Shown: positions 24,434 through 34,331 of the stretch, in pieces
How positions within the stretch are numbered: the first letter of the stretch is position 1
Layout of the letters: each line of letters opens with the position of its first letter
Assembly (NCBI GenBank): GCA_020086605.1
Contig: JACBWW010000039.1
Coordinates: 248,001-312,000, forward strand
Direction of reading: 5' to 3'
Source of the DNA: Lanius collurio
Taxonomy: Eukaryota; Chordata; Aves; Passeriformes; Laniidae
DNA length: 64,000 nucleotides
Made by a program: the position numbers and the translations under genes
The notes under the pieces: generated by a model
The model's input: the letters and a program-made list of their open reading frames with translations, nothing else
What the model was told of the DNA's origin: nothing
Databases searched by the model: none

Positions 24434-26901
24434 AGCTCTTGGCAAGTGCAGCACAGCAGCTTTGAGAGCAAGCTGGGAGCTGGGGTTGCTGTCCTGCCCC
24501 CGTGGGCAACAGCTCTGCTCTCTCAAGTCATGGATGGCTGATCCTGCCTCAAGAAACAGCAAAAGCAGAACATGGAGCTCCGTTCTGTGCTCACAGATTT
24601 CAGTAATCACGTTTCAGTCAACTTCAACAAGGGCAGAATAGATTTTTCTTAGTCAGTTTTTTTCTTCCGCTTAAAAATAGGTGACATCAATTTGACTTGT
24701 CAGTTTTAATTAGTATTTGCATTATGTTCTGCTCTAAAGAAGTTGTTCTGTTTTGACAAACAAGGGAGAAAAAATCTGATACATAACTCAAGCCTAGAAT
24801 TTAGGATGTCAACATGAAAGGCAAAACTAATTAAGATGCTTCACAGGAGATCCCAGCGCTTCCCACAAACACCAGTGACATGATGTTTTAGACAGGCATT
24901 CTTTATATTTGTATATATACAAACACAGCCAAGTAGTCAGGGATTCACAAAATTAAAACTGACATCAATTAGTGCTAGCAATGGAACACAGATCAAGACT
25001 CGTAGCTAAGTTCAAGCCTAATGATACTGGTATTGCTGCAAGAACACATCAAGAATCAATCCCTATTCCAAGTAATAGAATGTAGTGACTCAAGACAAAG
25101 ATGTGAAGAAAGTGCTGTTAGCAGAAGCAGCTAATGAATAGAAAATTGACAAAAAAAGTGCAGATTCTCCAGAGTGCACTGCTGTAGTCAGTCAGTATTG
25201 CATACAGATATATCCCCAGGGACACCAGCAGAAATAAGCATAATTTTTAAAAAAGTTATTTGGCTTATTAGACATTTCAATTGACTCTGAAGCAGACTGG
25301 GAGAAGAAATCTTTTCCTTTTTTGAAGCATCTAATTTAACCAAACTTATAGGTGTGAAGTGTGCAGCCAGGGCAAACTTGTATGCACATTCCAAAGTTTC
25401 TGTTTAATCTTTAGTGCCATTTCTGACACTAAAGAGTGTTAGAAGCATGGATGATGCAGAGCATTGAGGAGCATCACTGAAAAGTCAGTCAAAGCACACC
25501 AGAAGGTTCTTCTCCAACCCTTTGAGGAGCCTTCAGCTCTTACAGCAGGAAGAGGCCCAAAAAAATAGGAACCATCTTCCACCCTAGAGCAATATTCAAG
25601 TTTGAATTGTTTTTCCACTTGCCATAAACTGTTTAGATGCCACTGATGCTTTTAAAACCAAGTGAAATATGCACAGGACAGTTCTACACAACAGAAACAC
25701 TTCCAGCTGTGTGTATTTCCCTTTGTTCCCTCACCTGTTCCCAAAGGCAGGAAAAGACTCTGCCCCAAACAAAGCTTCCCACAGCACAGGGAGGCAGACA
25801 CAAGAGCTTCATTTCTCCTGTTTATACTTCTGGCATTACCTGACCTGGAAGCAGAATCTGCCAGCATTAACCAAGGCATGAGTAAGGACAGACATAGTAA
25901 CTTCATTGAAATACAGCAGCAAGACAACCACACTGAAGAAGGGGAAAAGCTAGGTTAAAATGAAGAACAGTGCAAAACAACCCCAAACATTGACCTATGA
26001 AGGCAAGTTTCACTGGGAACTAAGAGTCACTAGAACAGCCTTCGAGGAGCTGGAAGGGGTTAGAGTTGCCTTTCTGGTTTTAGGACAGAGTTTTGTTCTG
26101 CCTGTGATGGTTTGTGTGACGTGGCTGGCTGCAGTTGTGAGTGGTGGGAACACAGGCAGGACCCATGACCAGGGTAACCTCTTGTACATTCCTTTTGCCA
26201 ACATCAACTGTTGGCTTGCTTGAAGTGTGCTTGAATTTCAGCAAGTGTATTGGGGAAGCCTTGGTGGTAGGAAGGGGTGGGGTGAACAGAGAGGAAAAGG
26301 GGGGAGAAAGCATGAATACTTTTAAGACAATACCTCAGTTTTGCAGGACAACAGCTACTTACTTGTTGAACAGGCAAGTTATGAGACTCTTGGGAATCAA
26401 GCTTTGTACTGCAGTAGCAACTGGCCTCTGGTTACCACATTGCGAACTCTGATGCTCTAATAAAACATCAAAATCAAAGCTGAACCATGCCACAAAGGGA
26501 AGATTTCATAAAAAGGATTTGTTTTGTTTGTTTGGTTGTTTTTTGAATGGCTGTGACCTGATCATAATCAGATTAGCAAAAAAGCAGTTGGTGGGTTTTT
26601 CTCCTTAATACAACAGGGAAAAGAGTGCAGACAAGAAAGGTAACTCAAAATAGGGAAATATTCGCATTAATAGAAATGCTGGCATGTTTCAGTGGAAGAG
26701 ACCAAGTATTTTGGTGCATCTCCCTCTTGTGTCACAAGCTCTCCCCATAACGTGTCCCTGTGGTACGACTAGGGCTTGCCAGAGGGAAGACATGCTCATT
26801 GGAGGGATAAAACACCAAAACAAGTCCTGCAGTGAAAGCTCTCTGCCTACCTCCATGAACCTTACCCCTGTAGAAATGACCAGGTTTTATTCCCCCTGGG
26901 T
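24434..26901. other. Intergenic stretch
   Basis: No gene was recognised. A 16-bp AT-rich palindrome (TTTGTATATATACAAA) lies at 24908-24923. Confidence 0.5.
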
Positions 26902-27081
26902 TTTCCGAAATGCTCTTTCCCTTTATCTAAATTTGATTATGGTTCTCACCCACAGAGGAATTCAGGCTACTCCAGGTATTTAAGTCTCTCCTCACAGTAG
27001 GTACTCAAGTTCAGGGTTATAAATTTAAACACAAGAGAGCCAAGATGAGTCCAAGCATCTTTGTACATGGGCAGAGCAACC
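26902..27081 (+). repeat. Inverted repeat B, left arm (probable source copy)
   Basis: This 180-bp segment matches the reverse complement of 29012-29191 without indels. I count six substitutions (about 96.7%). No direct repeat flanks this copy, which suggests it is the template and the other copy the insertion. It is neither CR1 nor a recognised repeat. Confidence 0.9.
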
Positions 27082-27292
27082 AACTCCATCTCACTTGTCA
27101 GATGGGAACAAATGTGACAACCTGTGACTCTCCAAGGTTAGAGCACAAAGATGAATGAGGCAAGCCTGAGTAAGACTGCTGGGCTCTCTGACCTGTATTT
27201 CAGTGAAGCTGGGCACCTACATAATTTGTAGCTGTGTGCACAAAATCTTCAAAACTGAGGAGCTGAGTTGACATCACCCAGGATGGTAAAGT

Positions 27293-27952
27293 TGTTAACG
27301 CTTGGGGGGTTCTCCCGGCCCGGGCTGGTTGGGGTCTGAGGCTCAGACCCAAGAAGCTGTAGCAGTCCCGTGAGGAACCGTCTCCCAGGGGGTCGTGGCT
27401 TCTCTCAGCCCTCGGCCGGGGGTGCCTGCAGAGGTGCCTGGCTCAGCAGCCATCAGCTCTCAGGGATTCAGCAGTGATTTCAGCTCTGCCCTGCAAGGCA
27501 AACCCCCAGGGCCAGGCCCGCACAGAGAGAGGAGAGGCCCTGCTGGTGGTGCCGCAGAAGCAGCTTTGTTCTTCCATCTCCCGCCAAGGGGTGACCAGAG
27601 ACGGATCCTCCCCGACTTGGGGCAGAGGGGTCTCTTTTATGGGGTACAGAGGTGGGTGTGCAAGGGTGAGAAACCAATGGGTATTAGGGTATTTTACATA
27701 GAGTTTCCTAGAGGATCATGGGTCTGTCTTTTCTCGCATTAACCTAAAAGGCTCACTGTTTCCCCAAAAGGGGCCTGCAGGGAGATTGTGCTACCTCCTT
27801 ATCTCCAGGCCTTCCTGCCAGTGCAGGGGCCCATCAGACCCCACATCTGGAGACGCTGCAGCTCCCTCTATCTAAACAAGGGCTTCCTGCCAGGACAGGA
27901 GCTTGTCAGACCCTACAGATGGGACCTGCTCCAGCATCCCAACAAGTCAACA
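27293..27952 (+). mobile_element. GC/CpG-rich block, possible solo LTR
   Basis: This ~660-bp block is clearly richer in GC and CpG than its surroundings. It starts TGTTAACG and could end GTCAACA, a short imperfect TG...CA inverted terminus. A TATA-like TTTTAT lies near 27635. The U5-like side carries a ~70-bp degenerate tandem repeat. The flanks (GTAAAGT on the left, GTAAGAC on the right) do not form an exact target-site duplication, and no retroviral coding region is nearby. A CpG-island promoter of a non-coding transcript is the main alternative. Confidence 0.35.
27788..27946 (+). repeat. Degenerate ~70-bp tandem repeat, about 2.3 copies
   Basis: Units start at about 27788, 27857 and 27927 (the last partial). 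Aligned landmarks are a CTTCCTGCCAG core (27811 and 27883), a CAGACC/TCAGACCC block (27835 and 27907) and the start TGCTACC / TGCAGCTCC / TGCTCC. Copies differ at roughly a quarter of positions by eye. Confidence 0.6.
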
Positions 27953-28986
27953 GTAAGACTTCCCATCATCTCTCAAGAGCTCCATGTCCCATGCCATAGC
28001 CACAAGAGGGATCTGCACCAGGAGGAGGATCAAGCTCAGCATGATCCCATTGTCTTGTTTTAAAGCTCCAGCTGAGCAGAAGAACTTCACATGAATTAAG
28101 TCCATGCATCAGTCTATTGGTCTGTTTCCAGAGTTAAAGTCTTTCCCTAAATACAACACAAAATAAAGGAGGCTTAAAAATCTCACCAGCCTCACATAAA
28201 TGCCTCTTAACCATGAAATACTGATGTTAATATAGAACATGAATTATTGAGCTTCTGATTTCTCTGAAAAGTCTAGCCTTACCAAATGTTACAGGACATA
28301 TAATTTATATTTGGATAGAGGAAATAACAAATGGTTTCACTTTTAACCCTGTCTCAGAGGCAGCCTTAAGAACACCAAAGTACAGTAATTGCTATAATGG
28401 CAGTTTGCCCAAGCTAAGTCTTAATAATGTTATAATAAAAAGTCTTTTTTGCTTTTCAAGATTGATTCACCTAAAAAGTAATCAATAAATGCATTTTTTC
28501 ACTTCGTCACTGCAAATACCTGCTTGGTATTTTTTAGCTTTTCTTGCACTCAGCTTTGCTTGAGTCCTACAACAGGGAGCCACCTGGTCATGGATGCTCT
28601 AGGCATCCCCTCTGCCTGGAAGTAGCCAGGTACAGCTAATGGGACAGATGTGGAAACAAGGAAAGACTGGAGCAGTGATCCTACTGTTTCAGTCTTTCCT
28701 TCAGACTCCTTTGTCCCCATTTCCTATCACTAGTCTCCCAAGCACATTTTATTCCAACAAGAAAATACCCAAAAATAAACATCAAGTGAGGACTGACCAG
28801 GGCTTGGCTGGCTACCAAAGCCTCTTCCACAGACTTTCCCAAGCACTGCTGTGCACTGCAAAGGACTCTGAGGCAGAATTGTATCCCACAGGCCAAGCAA
28901 GTGGTGATGGTGCTACCAGCACAGGTGACTGCAGAGCTCTGGTCTGACTGAGCACATAAATCCCATGACCAAGGAGTCCTCAGCAC

Positions 28987-29006
28987 AATCACTGTGTACC
29001 ATCCTC
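28987..29006 (+). repeat. 20-bp direct repeat, left copy (target-site-duplication-like)
   Basis: AATCACTGTGTACCATCCTC is identical to 29190-29209 on the same strand. The two copies bracket the inverted 180-bp segment. Confidence 0.9.
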
Positions 29007-29011
29007 ACATG

Positions 29012-29191
29012 GGTTGCTCTGCCCATGAACAAAGATGCTTGGACTCATCTTGGCTCTCTTGTGTTTAAATTTGTAACCCTGAACTTGAGTACCTACTGTG
29101 AGGAGAGATTTAAATACCTGGAGTAGCCTGAATTCCTTTGTGGGTGAGAACCATAATCAAATTTGGATAAAGGGAAAGAGCATTTCAGAAA
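29012..29191 (-). repeat. Inverted repeat B, right arm (probable inserted copy)
   Basis: Reverse-complement copy of 26902-27081. It is bracketed by an exact 20-bp direct repeat (28987-29006 and 29190-29209), with a 5-bp filler ACATG between the left direct repeat and the homologous segment. It has no poly(A) tail and no CR1-type tail. Confidence 0.9.
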
Positions 29192-29209
29192 TCACTGTGT
29201 ACCATCCTC
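29190..29209 (+). repeat. 20-bp direct repeat, right copy (target-site-duplication-like)
   Basis: This is the second exact copy of the 20-mer at 28987-29006. It overlaps the inverted segment by two bases, which may be junction microhomology. Confidence 0.9.
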
Positions 29210-29811
29210 TTTGCAGACTTTCCCATTTGACTCCTACCCTCCATGCTATTAATAGAATAGGGGGCCCAAAACACAATGCTTTAATTTCACCTGATTTAAC
29301 CAGCTTGTTATTAGAAATATGTCAAATGAAGAAGTGATTGCATTTCCCTTTACAAAAAGAAATACCACCAGGGTAATTATTCCTTACTGTCATAATAATA
29401 TTCTGAAATCTCACCTAGAGCCAAAGGCAGTCCAGTGGGAGCCAGGCAGGTGCTCAAAGATGCCCATGCCCAGCCTAGTCCAGTGCTGAAGTAGTCTTTT
29501 AATTCAGGCTCATATTTCTCAGGATTCCTGCCTAACTCCATATATCAATTTAGGTCTGTACTTGAGCAGTGACATCACCCATGCCCAAGTGACAGGGCAG
29601 GAAATAGGTACCAAAGGCACTGGCAAAGAGTCAAGATGGCACTGCACAAGCTGCTTGCCTGAAGCTGGCCCAGGGATGAGCACTTAGATGGAATTTCACA
29701 CAGCCAACAACAGTCCTAAAATCAGTTAAATTATTTAGATAAGGATGATTACAAAACCTCTAGGTATCTTTCTGAACAATGAAACACAGCAGATAATATA
29801 ATTGAATATCT

Positions 29812-29834
29812 AATTTCACAGCAGCTGTGAAATT
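29812..29834. repeat. Perfect short hairpin, 11-bp arms
   Basis: The arms AATTTCACAGC and GCTGTGAAATT are separated by a single A. The tight palindrome lies in a stretch with no other feature. Confidence 0.9.
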
Positions 29835-29974
29835 GTCTGCAAAAAATTTACCCCTCACACGTCTCGTCCCATCTACATAAAATCCATCCCAAGTGACTTA
29901 GAAGCAGTAGAAACTCAGTCTAGCTGACAAACTGAAGCAGTGGATGCAATTTTACAGTTGTGACAAATTCTGTT

Positions 29975-30839
29975 TGGGCCAGTCCCGTTTATTACCTCTA
30001 TCAACTATGTGGATGAGGGGATCAAGAGCATACTCAGTTTGCCTATGACACCAAGCTGGCCAGGAGGGCAGGAAGGCTCTGCAGAGGCATCTGGACAGGC
30101 TGGACTGGTGGGCCAAGGCCAGTTGTGTACGGCTGAGCAAGGCAAAGGGCTGGGTCCTGCACACACAACAACCCCTGCAGTGCTCCAGGGTCGGGGCAGA
30201 GGGGCTGGAAGGAGCCTGAGGGAAAGGACCTGGGGGTGCTGGTTGAGAGCAGCTGAACAGGAGCCAGCTGTGCCCAAGAAGGCCAGTGGTACCTGGCCTG
30301 TATCAGCCATGCTGTGGCAGCAGGACCAGGGCAGTGACTGTCCCCCTGTGCTGGTGAGGCCACACCTCAAATCCTGAGTTCAGTTTTGAGCCCCTGATGA
30401 CAAGGAGGACATTGAGGGGCTGCAGTGTGTCCAGAGAAGGGAAGGGAGCTGAGAAAGCCTCGGGGCACAAGGCTGATGAGGAGCAGCTGAGGGTGTTTGG
30501 CCTGGAGAAAAAGAGGCTGGAGGGGCACCTTATCACACTGTACAACTGCCTGAAAGGAGGGTGCAGCCAGGAGGGTGTCAGCCTCTTTTCCCAGGTAACA
30601 AGCAACAGAAGAGGAAATGGCCTCTAGTTGCTCCAGGGGGTGTTTAGAGTGGATATTAGGAGAAATTCCTTCACTGGAAGGGCCATCAAGCATTGGAACA
30701 GGCTGCTCAGGGAAGTGGTAGAGTCACCATCCCTGGAGGGATTTTTAAGACACTTGGAGACATGAATTAGTGCTGGACTTGGCAGAGCTTGGTTGGACTT
30801 AGTGTTCTTAAAGGTCTTTTCCAAGTTAAATGGTTCTAA
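29975..30839 (+). mobile_element. CR1 LINE fragment (~865 bp) including decayed reverse-transcriptase C-terminal region
   Basis: This is the longest CR1 copy. It begins in the C-terminal part of the reverse-transcriptase region, where the D-D-T-K-L type segment is readable as ATGACACCAAGCTGG near 30047. It continues through the block CAGTGTGTCCAGAGAAGGGA, the ACTGCCTGAAAGGAGGGTGC block and the GGTAACAAGCAACAGAAGAG block, and ends near TTCCAAGTTAAATGGTTCTAA. Frame-breaking changes are frequent, so it is a dead copy. It is truncated at the 5' end and lacks a clean octamer tail. Confidence 0.92.
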
Positions 30840-33800
30840 TCTAAGTGATGAGATATTCTTGTTGAGAACACAAGCTATTATGCCTCAGTTTTGACAAGAC
30901 TTCACAGTAGCTTAAAATACACTTCTTCTACACAAATATATCTCTCACTAGTGCACATAGCCACTGCTGTTTTTCCTCAAATTGAGAGATTCTAGCAGTA
31001 ACAGTACTACCTGTGCATGTTTATATGTATGTGTATATATACATCTTAATGTAGTATCACTGATTTCTCTCCAAATACAGTCTTCCATTGTGTTTATGAA
31101 TATTCAATACAGACACAATGTAGTTTTGTAGAGCACAGAAGTGATTTTTTAATAGCAGAAGGCATTGGTATAGTGAGGCAGAGTGACCCCCAGCCTCACG
31201 GACTAACTCCTACACTGCTTTCTTAAAAAGGCTGCTGCTTTTGCCTGCCAGCTCCCACTAAATCCCCAGCCCCATGGCAGCTGAACATGGTACATTTTCC
31301 CCCCTTGCAAACACTATTGTTAGTTTTGCCAACATGTGAACTGCTGGAGCAATCTCCAATTTTTTTAAAAAGATCTATTTATACTTCTATCATTAAATCA
31401 CTTCTCACTTTCATTTTTTATTGCCACTTAAACCTCCAACAGTCCTAATTTCTAACTGATAAAACCAAATCATACTGGATTGGGCCCAGTTCTCCTCCTA
31501 CACTAGTATTACATTAGCATAACTGCAGCTTTCAGTGAAATTAGTTTTGTTCACTTTGCTGGGAAACAAAGAAAAAGAATCAGTCCTACTGTTTCCTCTC
31601 TAATACACTTACAGGAGGAGTTTAGTTCACAAATGCATATGCATGACCCAACACTGGAGGGAGAATTACTCAGCAAGGCCAAAGAGTAGGGCAGCAAATC
31701 TGAAGTTTCATTGTCACTAATCATTTCCACCAAGAAAACGGGCTCATTTCAGTTCTCACAACACCTGCAGACACTAGAAATAGACAACAGACATTAGTAT
31801 CAACACCAAACAAATCAAAATAAAATCAGTTGAAACAACTCCACAAATAACACAAGGGAAATTATAAATGAGCTTGACTGGACTCTAATATGTTACAGAT
31901 AATTGCACATCTAAGCAAATTAAACATGGCCTGCAGATCTGATCTTTCCCCCCTGCTTTTGACTGTTCTCACAACAGTTGTTCTGTTACAGAAAAAAAAA
32001 TAAAAATCAGGGCACTACAGCAGTGTGACAACCAGTTACCCATGAGCCAGGCCCTGGGTTTTGTCCCAGGCCAATGTAAAACTATGGGCTCTGCAAAGCT
32101 TTGTCACAGCTGACTTATTCAATCCTCTACACTTCTAAAAACAATATTCACCTTTGATTTTCACTTCAAAGGTCCTGCTTCAGCAGGGTTAATGAGAAAC
32201 AAAGAAATCACAAAGCAAATTAAGGCTTAATCATTGCGCAATTCCCTTAGATAAATTAATTGTCTTATCCTCACTGTTTTGCAGTGTAATTAACTATATC
32301 TCAGAACCCAAGGTAAAACATGCTTCAGTTCAAGGTCACAAAACAAGCAGAAAGAGGCAAGATGTCCTGACTTGTCACCTCCACTCAGTCCCCTGCTTTG
32401 GCCATTAGGTAGCATCCACTCTTCAAGTTGACACAAAACCCAAGAAACCAGAGTCAATGCTGGCTGCTAACTAAAAATACGAGAACAGAGGCTGGAAAAG
32501 GAGCCTTTCCACATTGATCATATAAAGGAACTGCAGCTTAAGTCAGTGTTTGATGTGCAGTATGTCTGACAAATAGACTTGTATACAAAGTTATCTAGCT
32601 CTTTTTACACATCCTTGTAATAACTTACAGCAACTATGGACTTAAAGATTCAAGCACCACTTCTGAACTCAGCTGTAATTTACTCTTCCTTGCTGAGCTG
32701 TTTATCATCCTAATGGCCCTGCCAAAACTAGAATAAATTCCACCAGACATATCATTAAGGTATTTAGTAATCACTACAAGACAGTGACATAATTCACTAA
32801 ACCCAAAATACCCCAAAATTATGTTTCTGTCCCTTTACAGTTAGAGAGGTGCCCTAATGAAATTCTATTTGGCTGCAATGTGAAGATATGGATGGATTTA
32901 CACATAACATAGAAATAGTCCATTTAATTAGCAGCTGAGATGTTTAATGGCTAGTATTAATTTCTGTTAAACACTGAGATAACTCAGCTGAAAGCTCTGA
33001 ATTCAGAGAGTTGCTCAGGATTCATTTTACTTCAAAGGCTCAAAAGTAAATTTCAGATGCAAGAGCACAAGTCAGAAGTCTGAGTTATGAGCAGATCAAG
33101 ACACCAACATTCAGAACTAAGACGACCTACAGAAACTGCTCCATCCAAGGTGGCCATCCCACATCCCTCCCAGGCTGCAGTAAATCCTCTCTGCTGCAGC
33201 CCCAGAGGACAATGCAGTTAGAGAGGTGCAATTTGCTCCTTACCCAAAAGCCCAATTACCATACTCCACAAAGTATGAAGATGGAGAGATTGTGCAATTT
33301 CCATCCCAGCTATGATCACCAGCTGTGCTGCTCCAGCCCAGCTCCGTGCCCCTTCAAAGAGGTCACTTCTATGTAACAGTAACTCCCCAAAAAACAGTAC
33401 CCACAAACACGCTTCAAGGCAAGCAACCAGCTGCAAGCACTCTCAAGATGCTGCCTCTTGGGGTGGGAGCAGTAAAGATTATTCATTGTTTTCTAAAATT
33501 TCAGCATCAGAAAACAGAGCGAGGGAAAGGTCTGGCATCTGAAATGACACATTCTGTCAGCCCAAGGACCCACAGTTAAAAACAAAGTCTTTATTTCCTT
33601 CTTGGAATAAAGCCTGGCCAAATCTCTCCAGCCTTCAGATGGGATCAGCAGGGAAGAAGCATCCCCACTTTTGAGCTCTTACAAAAGCACTGAGTGGTGC
33701 CAATTCCCGCTGCAGAGCAGGACTCATGCAAAACAGCCAGCAGGACCAGCCTTGCTTTTCATCTACAAACTTCACTTTTTAAACATGCTGAGCACAGAAA

Positions 33801-33993
33801 CCCTTCAGTGTCTGTATTACCAACCTCCTAATTCTTTTTCTGCACAGAACATGGCAAAAATAAACTGAGGCTTCCATTGCCCATTGAAAAAGCTAAGGAA
33901 AAGCTTGTGCATGGCAACTAAAGCAAAGCTCCTTTTACACTTTCCAGTCACTGATACACAAAGTGCAAACTCCTGTATTCCCAATGGAAACAC
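30840..33993. other. Intergenic stretch between two CR1 copies
   Basis: No gene was seen. A short TATA/TGTA-rich stretch lies near 31020-31045. Otherwise it is unremarkable AT-rich sequence. Confidence 0.5.
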
Positions 33994-34331
33994 AGGGCCT
34001 CCAGGGAGCACCATCCAGTACCTAAAGGAGCCAGAAGAGAGCTGGAGAGGGATTTTTACAAGGGCATAGAATGACAGGACAAGGAATAATGGCTTCAAAC
34101 TGACAGAGGACAGGCACAGATTAGATACAAGGAAGAAATTCTTCCCTTTGGGGATGGTGAGGCCCTAGCACAGGTTACTCAGAGAGGTTGTGGTTGCTCC
34201 ATGCCTAGAAGTCTTCAAGGTTGGATGGGACTTTGAGTAACCTGGTCCACTGGAATGTGTCCCTGCCCATGGCAGGGGATTTGGGATTTAATGGGCTTTA
34301 TTGTCCCTTCCCACCCAAATAATTCCATTGA
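33994..34331 (+). mobile_element. CR1 LINE 3' fragment
   Basis: Forward CR1 of the same type as the 17738 copy. Shared blocks include CCATCCAGTACCTAAAGGAG, GAGCTGGAGAGGGATTTTTA, CAAGGGCATAGAATGACAGG, GGAAGAAATTCTTCCCTTTG and CTTCAAGGTTGGATGGGACT. It degrades at the end (TTCCATTGAA). No intact coding frame remains. Confidence 0.9.

Noticed and set aside
27395..27742. 115-codon plus-strand frame in the CpG-rich block
   Set aside because: High GC lowers stop frequency; other frames are also open and no domain is recognisable.
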